From positions 1-64,000 of the forward strand of contig CASDPB010000035.1 in the NCBI GenBank assembly GCA_949282305.1: DNA of 64,000 nucleotides, given 5' to 3'. Shown piece by piece: positions 24,989 to 33,635 of this stretch (position 1 is its first letter; each line of letters opens with the position of its first letter). The position numbers and the translations under genes are program-made. The notes beneath the pieces are model-generated. The model searched no databases and was not told the DNA's origin. It saw only the letters and a program-made list of their open reading frames with translations. The stretch is from an uncultured Lentisphaeria bacterium. GTDB lineage: Bacteria > Verrucomicrobiota > Lentisphaeria > Victivallales > UBA1829.

Positions 24989-25551
24989 CAGCCGGAAAAC
25001 CATCTGAATTCGACGCGGATGCCCCGGAAGGGGTGTCCGCGTTTTTAGCTCTCGGCGGCAATCTCGGTGATCGGGAGGCGGTTTTCCGCGATGCATTACG
25101 GCGTTTGCGTGAGAACGGTTTTGCAGTCGATGCGGTATCTTCATTTTATGAAACCGCGCCTGTCGGGTGTGAGCCGGGGGCTCCTGCGTTTTATAATGCT
25201 GTGGTGCGCGGCAAATGGGCAGGGTCGCCGGAGGCTTTGCTGAAACTTTGCCTGAAACTGGAAGCGGAGGCGGGACGTCCTCCCGACCATCCGCATTGGC
25301 ACTCCCGGACTCTGGATCTGGATCTGATTCTTTTCGGAGACCGGGTTATCTGCACGGAAACTCTTACGGTTCCCCATCCCCATGCTCATGAACGTCTGTT
25401 TGTCATGGTGCCGCTGGCGGAGATTGCGCCGGAGATTGTCTTTCCCGTGCTGTATAAGAGCGCATCGGCGATTCTGCGTTCCCTGGAGTGTCGGGGGGAG
25501 GAGATGCCGCGCCCCGTGGTGAAATTGTTTCCGGAAACGTCTGCGGAATAA
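24982..25551 (+). CDS. folK: 2-amino-4-hydroxy-6-hydroxymethyldihydropteridine pyrophosphokinase
   Basis: A protein of 189 residues. It transfers pyrophosphate from ATP to the hydroxymethyl pterin in folate synthesis. Signatures are ALGGNLGDRE, FYETAPVG, FYNAVV, the HPPK motif RTLDLDLILFGD, and PHPHAHERLFVMVPLAEIAP. An N-terminal tail of about 18 residues precedes the fold. Its ATG lies inside the last codons of serA, so the two are coupled; serine-derived one-carbon units and folate make a logical pair. Confidence 0.93.
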   Translation: MLTAGKPSEFDADAPEGVSAFLALGGNLGDREAVFRDALRRLRENGFAVDAVSSFYETAPVGCEPGAPAFYNAVVRGKWAGSPEALLKLCLKLEAEAGRPPDHPHWHSRTLDLDLILFGDRVICTETLTVPHPHAHERLFVMVPLAEIAPEIVFPVLYKSASAILRSLECRGEEMPRPVVKLFPETSAE

Positions 25552-25647
25552 ATGAAATTTGCGGAATCCGCCGGAAGAAAGCCGGGGGATTTCATTCCTG
25601 GCATCCTTCCGGAGCGGCTTTGAGACGAAACAAGCGTGAGCATTCTT

Positions 25648-25678
25648 TCAGCCGGAGACCGCGGCGTGCTCCGGCTGA
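25648..25678. terminator. GC-rich hairpin between convergent folK and lpxD
   Basis: TCAGCCGGAG and CTCCGGCTGA, a perfect 10-bp stem with an 11-nt loop, lie 77 nt beyond the lpxD stop and 96 nt beyond the folK stop. No T run follows on either strand, so intrinsic termination is uncertain; the same core recurs at 27563 and 33548. Confidence 0.45.
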
Positions 25679-25754
25679 TGCCTCGGAAATACGGCAGTTC
25701 AATGACCTGCCGTTATGTGAATTACCGGTTTCCGGTCTGATTTTCCCGGCGGTA

Positions 25755-26801
25755 TTATTCCGCTTTGGCTTCTTTTTCAGCCAGAAGCGCTTCCAGTTTT
25801 TCAAGGCGTGCGGTCAGTTTCCGCACTTTGCGCGGAAGCATGTGACGCTCGATGAAGTCCTCTTCGCTTTCGGCGGGAGTTCCGAAAACCATTGCGCCCG
25901 GAGAGACACTGCGCTGAACGGCGGAGGCTCCGGCGACTTTGGAGCCGTCGCCGAGCGTGATATGCCCGTTGACACCGGATTGCGCGGCAACGATTACTCC
26001 GCGGCCGATTTCAGCGCTGCCGGCAATTCCGCATTGTCCGATCAGGGCGGAGGATTCCCCGACGATGACGTTGTGGGCGATGTGCACCAGATTGTCGATC
26101 TTGACGCCTTTCTTGATCCAGGTCTTGCCGAACCGCGCGCGGTCGATGGTGCTGTTTGCGCCGATTTCCACATCGTTGTCGATCTGGACAATTCCATTCT
26201 GCGGTACTTTCACAAGACCCGTGAAAGTCGTATTGTAGCCGAATCCGTCCGCGCCGATTGTGGCTCCGGCATGAATGATGATCCTGTTGCCGAGTCGGCA
26301 GTAGCGCATGATTGAGACATTCGGATAGATGAGGCAGTTCTCACCGATTGTGACGAAGGGGCCGACATAAACGCAGGCATTAATCACCGTTCCTTTGCCG
26401 ATGACCGCTCCCTCTTCCACGACTGCGGTCGGCCCGATATAGACGTCTTCCGCGATTTGCGCAGAGGGATGAACAACTGCGGACGGATGGATCCCCGGCG
26501 TATATTGAATCGGCGCCGGAGCAAAAACATTGCAGATTTTCGTGAATGCCTTGTCCGGATTCTGGCAGAGAATGAGGGTCTGCCCTTCTTTCGGATCGAA
26601 TTTCCAGTCGGAAACGACGAGCACCACGCCCGCTTTGCTGGCATCCATCTGGCTGCGGTATTTGATGTTGCTCAGAAAGGACGCCTCCGCCGCAGTCGCA
26701 AGTTTCAGCGAGTTGACGCCGCTGATTTCCGCATCAGGATTGCCCTTGACGGTGCCGCTTACCATTTCCGCGAGTTCGGATGCCTTGTATATTTTCTCCA
26801 T
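25755..26801 (-). CDS. lpxD: UDP-3-O-acylglucosamine N-acyltransferase
   Basis: A protein of 348 residues. It adds the second acyl chain in lipid A synthesis. The N-terminal uridine-binding region is about 1-105; left-handed beta-helix hexapeptide repeats span about 108-310 (AVVHPSAQIAEDVYIGPTA, GADGFGY near the acceptor site), and the catalytic histidine lies in IAHNVIVG. A short C-terminal helix (LTARLEKLEALLAEKEAKAE) is present. It follows skp by 18 nt, the common skp-lpxD order. Confidence 0.95.
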   Translation of the reverse strand: MEKIYKASELAEMVSGTVKGNPDAEISGVNSLKLATAAEASFLSNIKYRSQMDASKAGVVLVVSDWKFDPKEGQTLILCQNPDKAFTKICNVFAPAPIQYTPGIHPSAVVHPSAQIAEDVYIGPTAVVEEGAVIGKGTVINACVYVGPFVTIGENCLIYPNVSIMRYCRLGNRIIIHAGATIGADGFGYNTTFTGLVKVPQNGIVQIDNDVEIGANSTIDRARFGKTWIKKGVKIDNLVHIAHNVIVGESSALIGQCGIAGSAEIGRGVIVAAQSGVNGHITLGDGSKVAGASAVQRSVSPGAMVFGTPAESEEDFIERHMLPRKVRKLTARLEKLEALLAEKEAKAE

Positions 26802-26819
26802 GATGATGAGTCCTGTATG

Positions 26820-27404
26820 TTATTGGTTGGTTTTTTCTTTTTCGCCGAAACCCATGTTGAGGGTCTTGATGACGGGGGTTGTGATGTCCAGCGCGGGGTT
26901 GTGGTAGATCACCGTCGGAATGTTGTTGAGAGTCTTGCCGGACTTGTCGAGCACGAGCATGTAACCTTCCGTCACGCACTTTGCGGCGACGACTTTCTCA
27001 ATGTCCTTGATGATGCCGTCCCGCATTTTTTCATATTCCGTGCGCAGTTCCGCCTGCTTTTCCCGGTTGTAGTCGCGAAGTTCTTTTTCCTTTGCCGTGA
27101 CCTGGGCATACTTGTCCGCGGCGTTCAGACGGCGGTTCTCCCGCTCCGCGGCGGTGAAAGCCATGTTCTGAGAGGCGTCGCGGAGATCCTTGAACTCTTC
27201 CTGAAGTTTTTTGAGCTGATCGCTGAGACGAAGGGAATAATCTTTGAAGATTTCCGCCTGTTTTTTGAGTTTCGCCTCATTGATCTTGGTTTTACTGTAT
27301 TCCTGGAATACGCGGCCCATGTCAATTACCGCAATTTTCATTTCCGCGGCGGAAAGAGACGCCGCGCAAAGTGCACATGTCAGCATCAAGAACCATTTTT
27401 TCAT
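26820..27404 (-). CDS. skp: Periplasmic chaperone Skp/OmpH
   Basis: A protein of 194 residues that carries unfolded outer-membrane proteins across the periplasm. The signal peptide is about residues 1-20 (FLMLTCALCAASLSA). The mature part starts with MKIAVIDMGRVFQEYSKT, the Skp beta-strand, followed by two long charged helices forming the tentacle arms, and closes with a hydrophobic strand (MLVLDKSGKTLNNIPTVIYHNPALDIT). It lies 18 nt upstream of lpxD in the same direction. A bamA gene, often upstream, is not present here. Confidence 0.92.
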   Translation of the reverse strand: MKKWFLMLTCALCAASLSAAEMKIAVIDMGRVFQEYSKTKINEAKLKKQAEIFKDYSLRLSDQLKKLQEEFKDLRDASQNMAFTAAERENRRLNAADKYAQVTAKEKELRDYNREKQAELRTEYEKMRDGIIKDIEKVVAAKCVTEGYMLVLDKSGKTLNNIPTVIYHNPALDITTPVIKTLNMGFGEKEKTNQ

Positions 27405-27562
27405 TTTTCAGCCTTTCATTAAAATTAAACCTCATAGTTTATACGCGAAAGTGCGAAAAGTCAATAGGGGGCAGGGCGGAGTCGTGCTTTTTTTATTCGA
27501 TTGGGGGACTGGGAGGGGAGGAGAGGGACATTCGTTTCGGTTCAGGGCGCAAACGGAGAAAC

Positions 27563-27591
27563 GCCGCCGGAAGAATTTCTCCTCCGGCGGC
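27563..27591. terminator. GC-rich hairpin downstream of the META lipoprotein gene
   Basis: GCCGCCGGA and TCCGGCGGC, a 9-bp stem with an 11-nt loop, lie 61 nt past the stop of the minus-strand gene at 27652. No T run follows. See the similar hairpins at 25648 and 33548. Confidence 0.4.
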
Positions 27592-27651
27592 TCATGCGTC
27601 GCCATGCGGATTCCGGATTTTTCCCGGCTTTCCGCTGTCTGCCGCGGACAG

Positions 27652-28119
27652 TTATTTTTTTGCGTTGTTCAGAACCGCAACCACTTTGCCGTTGGATTTC
27701 AGCAGAAGTCTGCCGCCGGCGATTTCATAGGAATCGACAGTGGCAAGAGTTTTGAGGAACGCCGTTTCGTAATCAAGTCCCCGCCCCGCCATCATGGTGC
27801 ATCCGAGCGGACTGAATTTCAGTTTGCAGCCGTCTTCCGTGATTTCAGCCGTTCCGAAATAGTTGTTGACTCCGGCGCAGCCATGGACTTTCCCCCCTTT
27901 GCCGAGAATCAGAGTGACGGCTTTCTCCGGCTTTTCCGCGTTTTCCTTGACGCCGGAAAGTGACGTGAGGTCAAGAGACCATGTCGAGTCCGTCAGACTG
28001 CAACGGGAGACTGCGGGAAGATCACCTGTCCGATGATGTTCGTGGCTGTTGCAGCAGCCCTGTGTCAGAAGCATTGCCGCGGAGACTGCCGCCAGCGTGA
28101 AAAATTTTGTGTGTTTCAT
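27652..28119 (-). CDS. META-domain (HslJ-like) lipoprotein
   Basis: A protein of 155 residues. The lipoprotein signal ends in LLTQGC (C about 22), followed by a His/Cys-rich stretch (CNSHEHH). The rest matches a META/HslJ domain: the opening TWSLDLTSLSG and the conserved glycine/Cys segment GKVHGCAGVNNYFGTAEITEDG, then LGCTMMAG. In other bacteria HslJ relatives are heat-inducible or linked to novobiocin and motility phenotypes; the molecular role is unknown. It is a single gene. Confidence 0.85.
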   Translation of the reverse strand: MKHTKFFTLAAVSAAMLLTQGCCNSHEHHRTGDLPAVSRCSLTDSTWSLDLTSLSGVKENAEKPEKAVTLILGKGGKVHGCAGVNNYFGTAEITEDGCKLKFSPLGCTMMAGRGLDYETAFLKTLATVDSYEIAGGRLLLKSNGKVVAVLNNAKK

Positions 28120-28211
28120 TTGAAAAACTCCTTTCCGTTTTACTATATCTCATGACGATTGAAAACTCTTTTTCTTAGGGGAAAAAGATGAAATTTCATC
28201 TTTTGTCCGGG

Positions 28212-28251
28212 AAAAGAAAAACCTGTCTCCGTTTTGCGGGAAGACAGGTTT
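28212..28251 (-). terminator. Rho-independent terminator downstream of pnp
   Basis: Read on the minus strand, AACCTGTCT and AGACAGGTT form the stem, followed by TTTTTCTTTTC, about 25 nt after the pnp stop. Confidence 0.8.
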
Positions 28252-28275
28252 CTGTTTTCAGTCAGAAGATGACAA

Positions 28276-30399
28276 TTATTTTTTTGCCTCTTCCTTGTCG
28301 AGGTCTTCCAGAGCCGCTTTCCGGCTGAGGCGGATCTTTCCGGTGCGGTCAATGTCAATCACTTTGACCGTGACGTAATCGCCTTCCTTGCAGATGTCGC
28401 TGACCTCCTTGACGCGGTAGTTCGCCATCTCGGAAATATGGAGAAGCCCGTCCTGTCCGGGGAGAATTTCGACGAATGCGCCGAAATCGCGGACTGTCTT
28501 GACAAGACCGCGGTAAATCTTTCCGATTTCCGCTTCGGACGTATAGGATTCGACTTTGCGTTTGACTTCATCAAGAACCGCCTTGTTCCTGGCGAGGATC
28601 GTAACCGTTCCGTCGTCTTCGATATTGACCTCGGACTTCGTGGACTCGGTAATTTCCTTGATGTTCTTTCCGCCGGTGCCGATCAGAGCGCCGATCTTGT
28701 CCGGATTGATCTTCATTTTCGCCATCTGCGGCGCGTTCGGGCTGAGCTCGGCGCGCGGTGCGGGAATGCAGTCGCGGATGACTCCGAGAATCTTGGTTCT
28801 GGCGCGCTTGTTCTGTTCCATGGCTCTTGCCATCAGGTCAATGGAGACGCCGGGGAGTTTGAGGTCGAGCTGGAAGCCCGTGATGCCGGTGTCGGTTCCG
28901 CAGACCTTGAAGTCCATGTCTCCGAAGTGGTCTTCGGCGCCGATGATGTCGGTCAGGATCAGTTCCTTGCCGTTGTCGCCCGTGACAAGTCCGCAGGAGA
29001 TGCCGGCAACCGGAGACTTGATCGGAACACCCGCATCCATCAGGGCGAGGGTGCCGCCGCAGACGCTCGCCATGGAGGTCGAGCCGTTGGAGGACATGAT
29101 CTCGGAAACACAGCGGACGGTATACGGGAAGTCCGCCGGAATCACCTGCGCAAGAGAACGCTCCGCAAGGTTTCCATGCCCGATTTCACGTCTGCCCGGA
29201 CCGGAAATTCTTCCGACTTCGCCGACAGAGTAGTTCGGGAAATTGTAATGCAGATAGAATTTTTTGGTGGTATCCGCGTTGTAGATGCTGTCGCTTTCCT
29301 GCGCATCGCCGGGACCGCCGAGGGTGGCGATGACGAGCGCCTGTGTTTCGCCGCGTGTGAAGAGCCCTGTTCCGTGGACAACGGGGAGCACTCCGACTTC
29401 AGCCGTAAGCGGGCGGATGTCTTCAATGCCGCGTCCGTCGGGGCGGAATCCTTTCTCCAGAATCGCCGTGCGGATGGTTTTCTGGACAAGTTTGTCAAAT
29501 CCCATGTTGACGGTGTTGTTGAAATCTTCCTCGCCCATTTCCGCTTCATACTTCGGCTTGAGACCTTCCACGATCAGAGTCTTGAGCTCGTCAAGGGCTT
29601 TCAGTCTTTCCTCTTTGCCGGGAACGGTGCATGCCGCTTCCAGCTTTTCGCCCGCAATCTCGATCATTCCGGCTGTCATTTCCGCCGGGACGAGATGCAG
29701 TTCCGGCGTCTTTTTGGGGCGTCCGGCGCGTTTCATCAGGTCAAGCTGGGCTTCCACCTGCTTCTTGACGATTTCATTTGCGAACTCCATTGCCGCGACA
29801 AGCACGGACTCGGGAAGCTCTTTTGCTTCGCCTTCGATCATGATGACCTTGTCCGGGAGCCCCGCGTAAATCAGTTCCAGAGTGCTCTTCTTCATTTCCG
29901 CGTAGGTCGGATTGGCGACAAACTGTCCGTCGATGCAGCCGACGCGGAGCGCGCCGATCGGTCCCATGAACGGGAGATCGGAAAGGCAGAGCGCAACGGA
30001 TGCGCCGAGAATGCTGAGAACGTCGCCTTCATTTTCGCCGTCGGCGCTGAGGAGCAGCCCGGAAATCTGGACTTCATCGAAGAAACCTTCGGGGAAGAGC
30101 GGGCGGAGCGGACGGTCTGTCATGCGGCAGGTCAGGATTTCCTTGTCGGTGGGACGCCCTTCGCGCTTGATGTAGCCGCCGGGGAAACGTCCCGCCGCAG
30201 AGTATTTTTCGCGGTAGTCCACCTGAAGCGGAAAGAAATCCTGCCCCGGTTTTGCCGCTCCGGAACATGCCGCCACAAGCACGGTTGTATCGCCGAGCCT
30301 GAGTGTGCAGGAGCCGTTTGCGAGTTTTGCGATTTTCCCGGTGGAGATTTCAATGTCTTTTCCCGGACCGATGTTTACAATTACTTTTTCTTCCGGCAT
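28276..30399 (-). CDS. pnp: Polyribonucleotide nucleotidyltransferase (PNPase)
   Basis: A protein of 707 residues. It degrades RNA 3' to 5' by phosphorolysis as part of mRNA turnover. The ATG at 30399 has GGGAGG 5 nt upstream; an in-frame extension to 30594 is not supported. Two RNase PH domains (first about 10-230, second about 310-545 with GQTQALV-type motif RGETQALVIATLG and the catalytic GDMDFKV), then a KH domain (KIGALIGTGGKNIKEI) and a C-terminal S1 domain (VKTVRDFGAFVEILPGQDGLLHISE). It follows rpsO, the usual gene order. Its leader carries a hairpin like those cut by RNase III in other species. Confidence 0.96.
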   Translation of the reverse strand: MPEEKVIVNIGPGKDIEISTGKIAKLANGSCTLRLGDTTVLVAACSGAAKPGQDFFPLQVDYREKYSAAGRFPGGYIKREGRPTDKEILTCRMTDRPLRPLFPEGFFDEVQISGLLLSADGENEGDVLSILGASVALCLSDLPFMGPIGALRVGCIDGQFVANPTYAEMKKSTLELIYAGLPDKVIMIEGEAKELPESVLVAAMEFANEIVKKQVEAQLDLMKRAGRPKKTPELHLVPAEMTAGMIEIAGEKLEAACTVPGKEERLKALDELKTLIVEGLKPKYEAEMGEEDFNNTVNMGFDKLVQKTIRTAILEKGFRPDGRGIEDIRPLTAEVGVLPVVHGTGLFTRGETQALVIATLGGPGDAQESDSIYNADTTKKFYLHYNFPNYSVGEVGRISGPGRREIGHGNLAERSLAQVIPADFPYTVRCVSEIMSSNGSTSMASVCGGTLALMDAGVPIKSPVAGISCGLVTGDNGKELILTDIIGAEDHFGDMDFKVCGTDTGITGFQLDLKLPGVSIDLMARAMEQNKRARTKILGVIRDCIPAPRAELSPNAPQMAKMKINPDKIGALIGTGGKNIKEITESTKSEVNIEDDGTVTILARNKAVLDEVKRKVESYTSEAEIGKIYRGLVKTVRDFGAFVEILPGQDGLLHISEMANYRVKEVSDICKEGDYVTVKVIDIDRTGKIRLSRKAALEDLDKEEAKK

Positions 30400-30533
30400 A
30401 ATGCCTCCCTGTTGGATTCCGGTTCCGATGCAGCGGCAAGGAACCGTTCGCGGACCAGATCGGGGCCGCAATTTGTTTCTGTGAAAGGCGGGGGAGGAAT
30501 GGGGAAAACCCCATGCGGTCTGTTGCGGAATAG

Positions 30534-30580
30534 CGGTATCAAACTCCGGACTTTCCCATGCCGCCCGGGGGCTGATACCG
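30534..30580 (-). other. pnp leader hairpin within the 339-bp rpsO-pnp gap
   Basis: CGGTATCA and TGATACCG pair across 31 nt in the pnp 5' leader, and GGGG-AAAA-CCCC (30501-30512) makes a second small hairpin. In E. coli a leader stem-loop is cut by RNase III and PNPase for autoregulation; a similar role here is inference. TATAAT on the minus strand at 30641-30636 is a possible pnp promoter -10 without a good -35. Nothing else was seen in 30400-30738. Confidence 0.45.
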
Positions 30581-30669
30581 ACCGAATTCCACAAAACGAA
30601 CCGTCTTGAAAGTGTTCCAGCCTGCGCCTTGTATCATTATATATGCTGTAAATATAGCACCGTCTTTTA

Positions 30670-30711
30670 AAAAAGCAAGCAGTCACCTGCAAAAAAGATT
30701 GAAGGTGACTG
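30670..30711 (-). terminator. Rho-independent terminator of rpsO
   Basis: On the minus strand CAGTCACCT and AGGTGACTG form a perfect 9-bp stem with a 14-nt loop, followed by CTTGCTTTTTT, 28 nt after the rpsO stop. Confidence 0.85.
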
Positions 30712-30738
30712 ATGCGATAAAAGTATTCTTCAGCAGAA

Positions 30739-31017
30739 TTACTTGGAAATTGCGGTGCCGCGAATTCCGAATGCTTCGGAGAGTTCAAGATATTTGGCAT
30801 GGTTTTCGGATGCCAGATATTTCAGAAGACGTTTTCTTCTGTTGACCATTGCCATGAGTCCGCGCCTTGTGCTGTGGTCTTTCTTGTTGGCGCGCATGTG
30901 CTCCGTGATCTCGGCGATGCGCTGAGAGAGAAGAGCAATCTGAACTTCCGAAGAACCTGTATCACCCTCTTTGCGGGCATACTTTCCAATAATTTCCGAT
31001 TTAGTAGCTTTTTCCAT
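30739..31017 (-). CDS. rpsO: 30S ribosomal protein S15
   Basis: A protein of 92 residues, one helix turn longer at the N-terminus than many S15 proteins. It binds the central domain of 16S rRNA. Signatures are DTGSSEVQIALLSQRI, LTEHM-like ITEHMRANKKDHSTRRGL, and VNRRKRLLKYL. The ATG at 31017 has AAAGGA 5 nt upstream; the longer frame to 31050 is not needed. It has a good promoter, and a terminator before pnp, so read-through and a second promoter probably set pnp levels. Confidence 0.96.
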   Translation of the reverse strand: MEKATKSEIIGKYARKEGDTGSSEVQIALLSQRIAEITEHMRANKKDHSTRRGLMAMVNRRKRLLKYLASENHAKYLELSEAFGIRGTAISK

Positions 31018-31120
31018 TTTGTCCTTTTCCTGGTTTTTATGCGAAGGCAAGGAAGTAATTTACTGCATGATTCCGCTTTTGCAAACCGAAAATTTCTTTT
31101 TCCGGAATTTTTTGCTTCTT

Positions 31121-31149
31121 TTTATGGGTGCGGCATTTGAAACAGTCAA
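31121..31149 (-). promoter_or_regulatory. rpsO promoter
   Basis: On the minus strand: TTGACT (31149-31144), 17-bp spacer, CATAAA (31126-31121), leaving a leader of about 95 nt. Confidence 0.5.
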
Positions 31150-31229
31150 TGAACGGCGGAAGATAGAGCAGGTATTTTTCAAAAACGTCCGACTTTGCCC
31201 GCCGTCTGATAAATTTTCGGAAAGACCAG

Positions 31230-31258
31230 TTGACATATCTGTCTTCACAGGTTATCAT
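31230..31258 (+). promoter_or_regulatory. Strong sigma-70-like promoter far upstream of the phosphoesterase gene
   Basis: TTGACA, exact 17-bp spacer, TATCAT. The nearest downstream gene starts 270 nt later. The leader 31265-31527 has several GC-rich stems, such as AAGCGG-CGT-CCGCTT, but matches no riboswitch class I recognise. The 510-bp gap 31018-31527 holds this promoter and the rpsO promoter; no convincing gene was seen. Confidence 0.6.
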
Positions 31259-31527
31259 AAATGCCAGGCTGAAGAAGCAGATGCGGCGGCACGGGGAAGC
31301 GGCGTCCGCTTGGGGAAGGGGTGTGTGCGGTATTGTCCGGCATGGCGTTGCCGGGAACATTTCCGCTTCCGGGGGGAGGTTTCGGGCGGAGCCAATGCGC
31401 ATGACGCTGTGATGTCAGATTTCAGTGCTGAAGGAGTCAGCAGAAGCGGATGCCCGGAGCCGGAAAGGGCGTTTATCTCTGCAATATTGTGACGGGTGAG
31501 CCGACTGTTAAACGGGAAAGGATTGGA

Positions 31528-33378
31528 ATGATGCGGAGTTGGAGCTGGAAATGTTTTTTCATACTGTTTTTATGCTGGTGCTGTTCCTGTGTCCGTGCGG
31601 AGCGCTTTGCGCTGCTGACCGATCTTCATGTGAGTCCCGGGACGCCGAATGACGCGGCTCTGGGAAGAGCTGTCGATGAGATCAACCGGAGCGGCTTTGA
31701 TTTCGTGATCGTTTCCGGCGATGTCTCCAATCAGGGGACGGACGCCGAACTGGAAGCGGTGAAGAGGCGTCTTTCCGGATTGCGCGTCCCTTATTATCTT
31801 GTTCCGGGAAATCATGAGACAAACTGGTCGGAAAGTGCCGGATTGACGATCAACCGTCTTTGGGGCGGCGACCGCTTCCGGTTCAAAAGCGGGAAATGGC
31901 TGTTTGTCGGATTCAATACGGGCCCTTACATGAAGATGGGGGATGGGCATGTGAAAGCGGAGGATCTTCTGTGGATGGAGAAGGTTCTGCAATCGGAACT
32001 GAAGGAGGGGGAGCGTCCCGTCTGCGTTGCGCATTATCCCGCGAATGAATGGCTGAGCAACGGGGGGGCGGTCATTGCGCTGATGAAGAAATATCATGCC
32101 GCGGCGATGTTCTTCGGTCACGGTCATGCGCTCCGCGCCTGTAATCTGGACGGCATTCCCGGAGTGATGGGGCGCGCCCTGTATATGCCGAAGGACCGTT
32201 CTTTCGGATATACCGTGGTGGAGATGAACGGCGATCTTTTTGAAATTTATGAGAAGAAACTCGGAGAACCGCTCTCCGGAAGGATCTATGCGTTCAGGGC
32301 AGGGGAGACATTTCGTGAACTGCCGCCTCCTCCGCCGTCCGCACCACCCGGCGGCAGACTGCCGGAAGGCTGGAGCGGAAAAACGGTTCTGAGCGCGGAT
32401 GCCTCCATCTTCACCGGACTTGCCTTTCGAGGGACTGTTCTGTATTATGGAACTTCCACCGGGGAACTCCGCGCGTATGACTGGAAAAAGCGGAAGACGC
32501 TGTGGACGCTCGATCTCGGCGGGACGGTCCATTCCACGCCGCTGTATGACCGCGGCGTGGTGATTGCGGGCAGCATCGGAAACGAGATTGTCGGAGTTGA
32601 CGCGGACACGGGAAAGGTTCTCTGGCGGCTTTCCGCCCGGGCTCCGGTTGTCAATGACGGGCTGATTCACGACGGTTCCCTTTATATGGGGCTGGGGAAA
32701 GAGGAATTCTGCCGGATTGACGTGAAAACCGGACGGAAAATCTGGAGCTGGAACGGGGCGCGGGGAATCTTTCAGGCGCAGCCCGCGGTAGCCTGCGGGA
32801 AAGTCGTGTTCGGCGCATGGGACCGCCATCTCTATTGTCTGAACGAGTCGGACGGCGCACTGCTCTGGAGCTGGAACAACGGGCACCCGCAGAAACTCTA
32901 TTCTCCGGGAAACTGTGTCCCCGTCATCAGCCGCGGCAAAGTGTTTCTCGTTGCGCCGGACCGCTTTATGACCGCATTGGATTTGCAGACGGGACGTCAG
33001 CTCTGGCGTTCCGGGAAGTTTGCCGTCCGTGAGTCCCAGTGCGGTTCCGCCGACGGAAAGCGGGTTTACGGCAAGACGATGAACGGGCTGATCGTTGCCG
33101 TGGATGCCGCCGCGCCTGAATACCGCGCTCTCTGGAGCGTCGATGCGAAGTTCGGTTATGAACACAATCCATGTCCTCTGCTGGAACATGACGGGAGTGT
33201 GTTTGCAGGATCGCGCCAGGGGGTTCTCGCGGCGGTGGACGCCGGAACGCGGGAACTGCTCTGGACATATAAATGCGGCAGTTCCTCAATCAATAAGATT
33301 GCCGTCGGTCCGGACGGCGGAATCTGGGTGACTCTGATCGAAGGGAAGATTTGCCGCTTCTCCGGAACGGGAAAATAA
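31528..33378 (+). CDS. Secreted metallophosphoesterase fused to a PQQ-type beta-propeller
   Basis: A protein of 616 residues, ATG at 31528 with AAAGGA upstream (31531 also possible). The signal peptide is about residues 1-24. The calcineurin-like phosphoesterase at about 26-250 has its metal motifs in order: D32-L-H34, GD at 64-65, GNHE at 94-97, a later AHYP histidine and GHGHA near 196-200. A proline-rich linker (about 270) joins a C-terminal beta-propeller built from PQQ/WD-like repeats ending in motifs such as DADTGKVLWRL, DVKTGRKIWSW, DLQTGRQLWRS and DAGTRELLWTY. This suggests an extracytoplasmic phosphoesterase with a ligand- or surface-binding propeller. The substrate is unknown. Confidence 0.85.
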   Translation: MMRSWSWKCFFILFLCWCCSCVRAERFALLTDLHVSPGTPNDAALGRAVDEINRSGFDFVIVSGDVSNQGTDAELEAVKRRLSGLRVPYYLVPGNHETNWSESAGLTINRLWGGDRFRFKSGKWLFVGFNTGPYMKMGDGHVKAEDLLWMEKVLQSELKEGERPVCVAHYPANEWLSNGGAVIALMKKYHAAAMFFGHGHALRACNLDGIPGVMGRALYMPKDRSFGYTVVEMNGDLFEIYEKKLGEPLSGRIYAFRAGETFRELPPPPPSAPPGGRLPEGWSGKTVLSADASIFTGLAFRGTVLYYGTSTGELRAYDWKKRKTLWTLDLGGTVHSTPLYDRGVVIAGSIGNEIVGVDADTGKVLWRLSARAPVVNDGLIHDGSLYMGLGKEEFCRIDVKTGRKIWSWNGARGIFQAQPAVACGKVVFGAWDRHLYCLNESDGALLWSWNNGHPQKLYSPGNCVPVISRGKVFLVAPDRFMTALDLQTGRQLWRSGKFAVRESQCGSADGKRVYGKTMNGLIVAVDAAAPEYRALWSVDAKFGYEHNPCPLLEHDGSVFAGSRQGVLAAVDAGTRELLWTYKCGSSSINKIAVGPDGGIWVTLIEGKICRFSGTGK

Positions 33379-33547
33379 TGCCGTGACGCGAATCCGTTCC
33401 GGGGGACGGTGCGGCGGCAGGAATGTGCCCCTGTCTCATGGCATCCGCCGGACGGTCTTTGCCGCAGCCTGTCTCCTTGCGCGAAATGGGAAGACTTCCG
33501 CAGAGAGTGTTCGGGATTTCTTTCCTCCCCTTGAGCGTTTGGAACTG

Positions 33548-33573
33548 CCGCCGGAGTGTGCTGCCTCCGGCGG
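33548..33573. terminator. GC-rich hairpin between convergent genes
   Basis: CCGCCGGAG and CTCCGGCGG form a perfect 9-bp stem with an 8-nt loop, 63 nt past the stop of the minus-strand glycosidase gene and 170 nt past the phosphoesterase stop. No T run follows. Confidence 0.4.
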
Positions 33574-33635
33574 TCAGTTTGTGCCGTGGAATCGCGGCAG
33601 GGCAAATATTGGGAAACCGCCGCTGTCTGCGGAAT

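Noticed and set aside
28438-30609. Long open frame antisense to pnp
   Set aside because: It is a shadow of the conserved PNPase gene with no motif of its own.
30971-31492. 173-codon open frame between rpsO and the phosphoesterase
   Set aside because: It starts inside rpsO on the other strand, runs through two promoters and has no recognisable sequence features.
31265-31527. Cobalamin or other known riboswitch in the phosphoesterase leader
   Set aside because: Stems are present, but I could not find the conserved boxes of the cobalamin, TPP, c-di-GMP or Moco classes.
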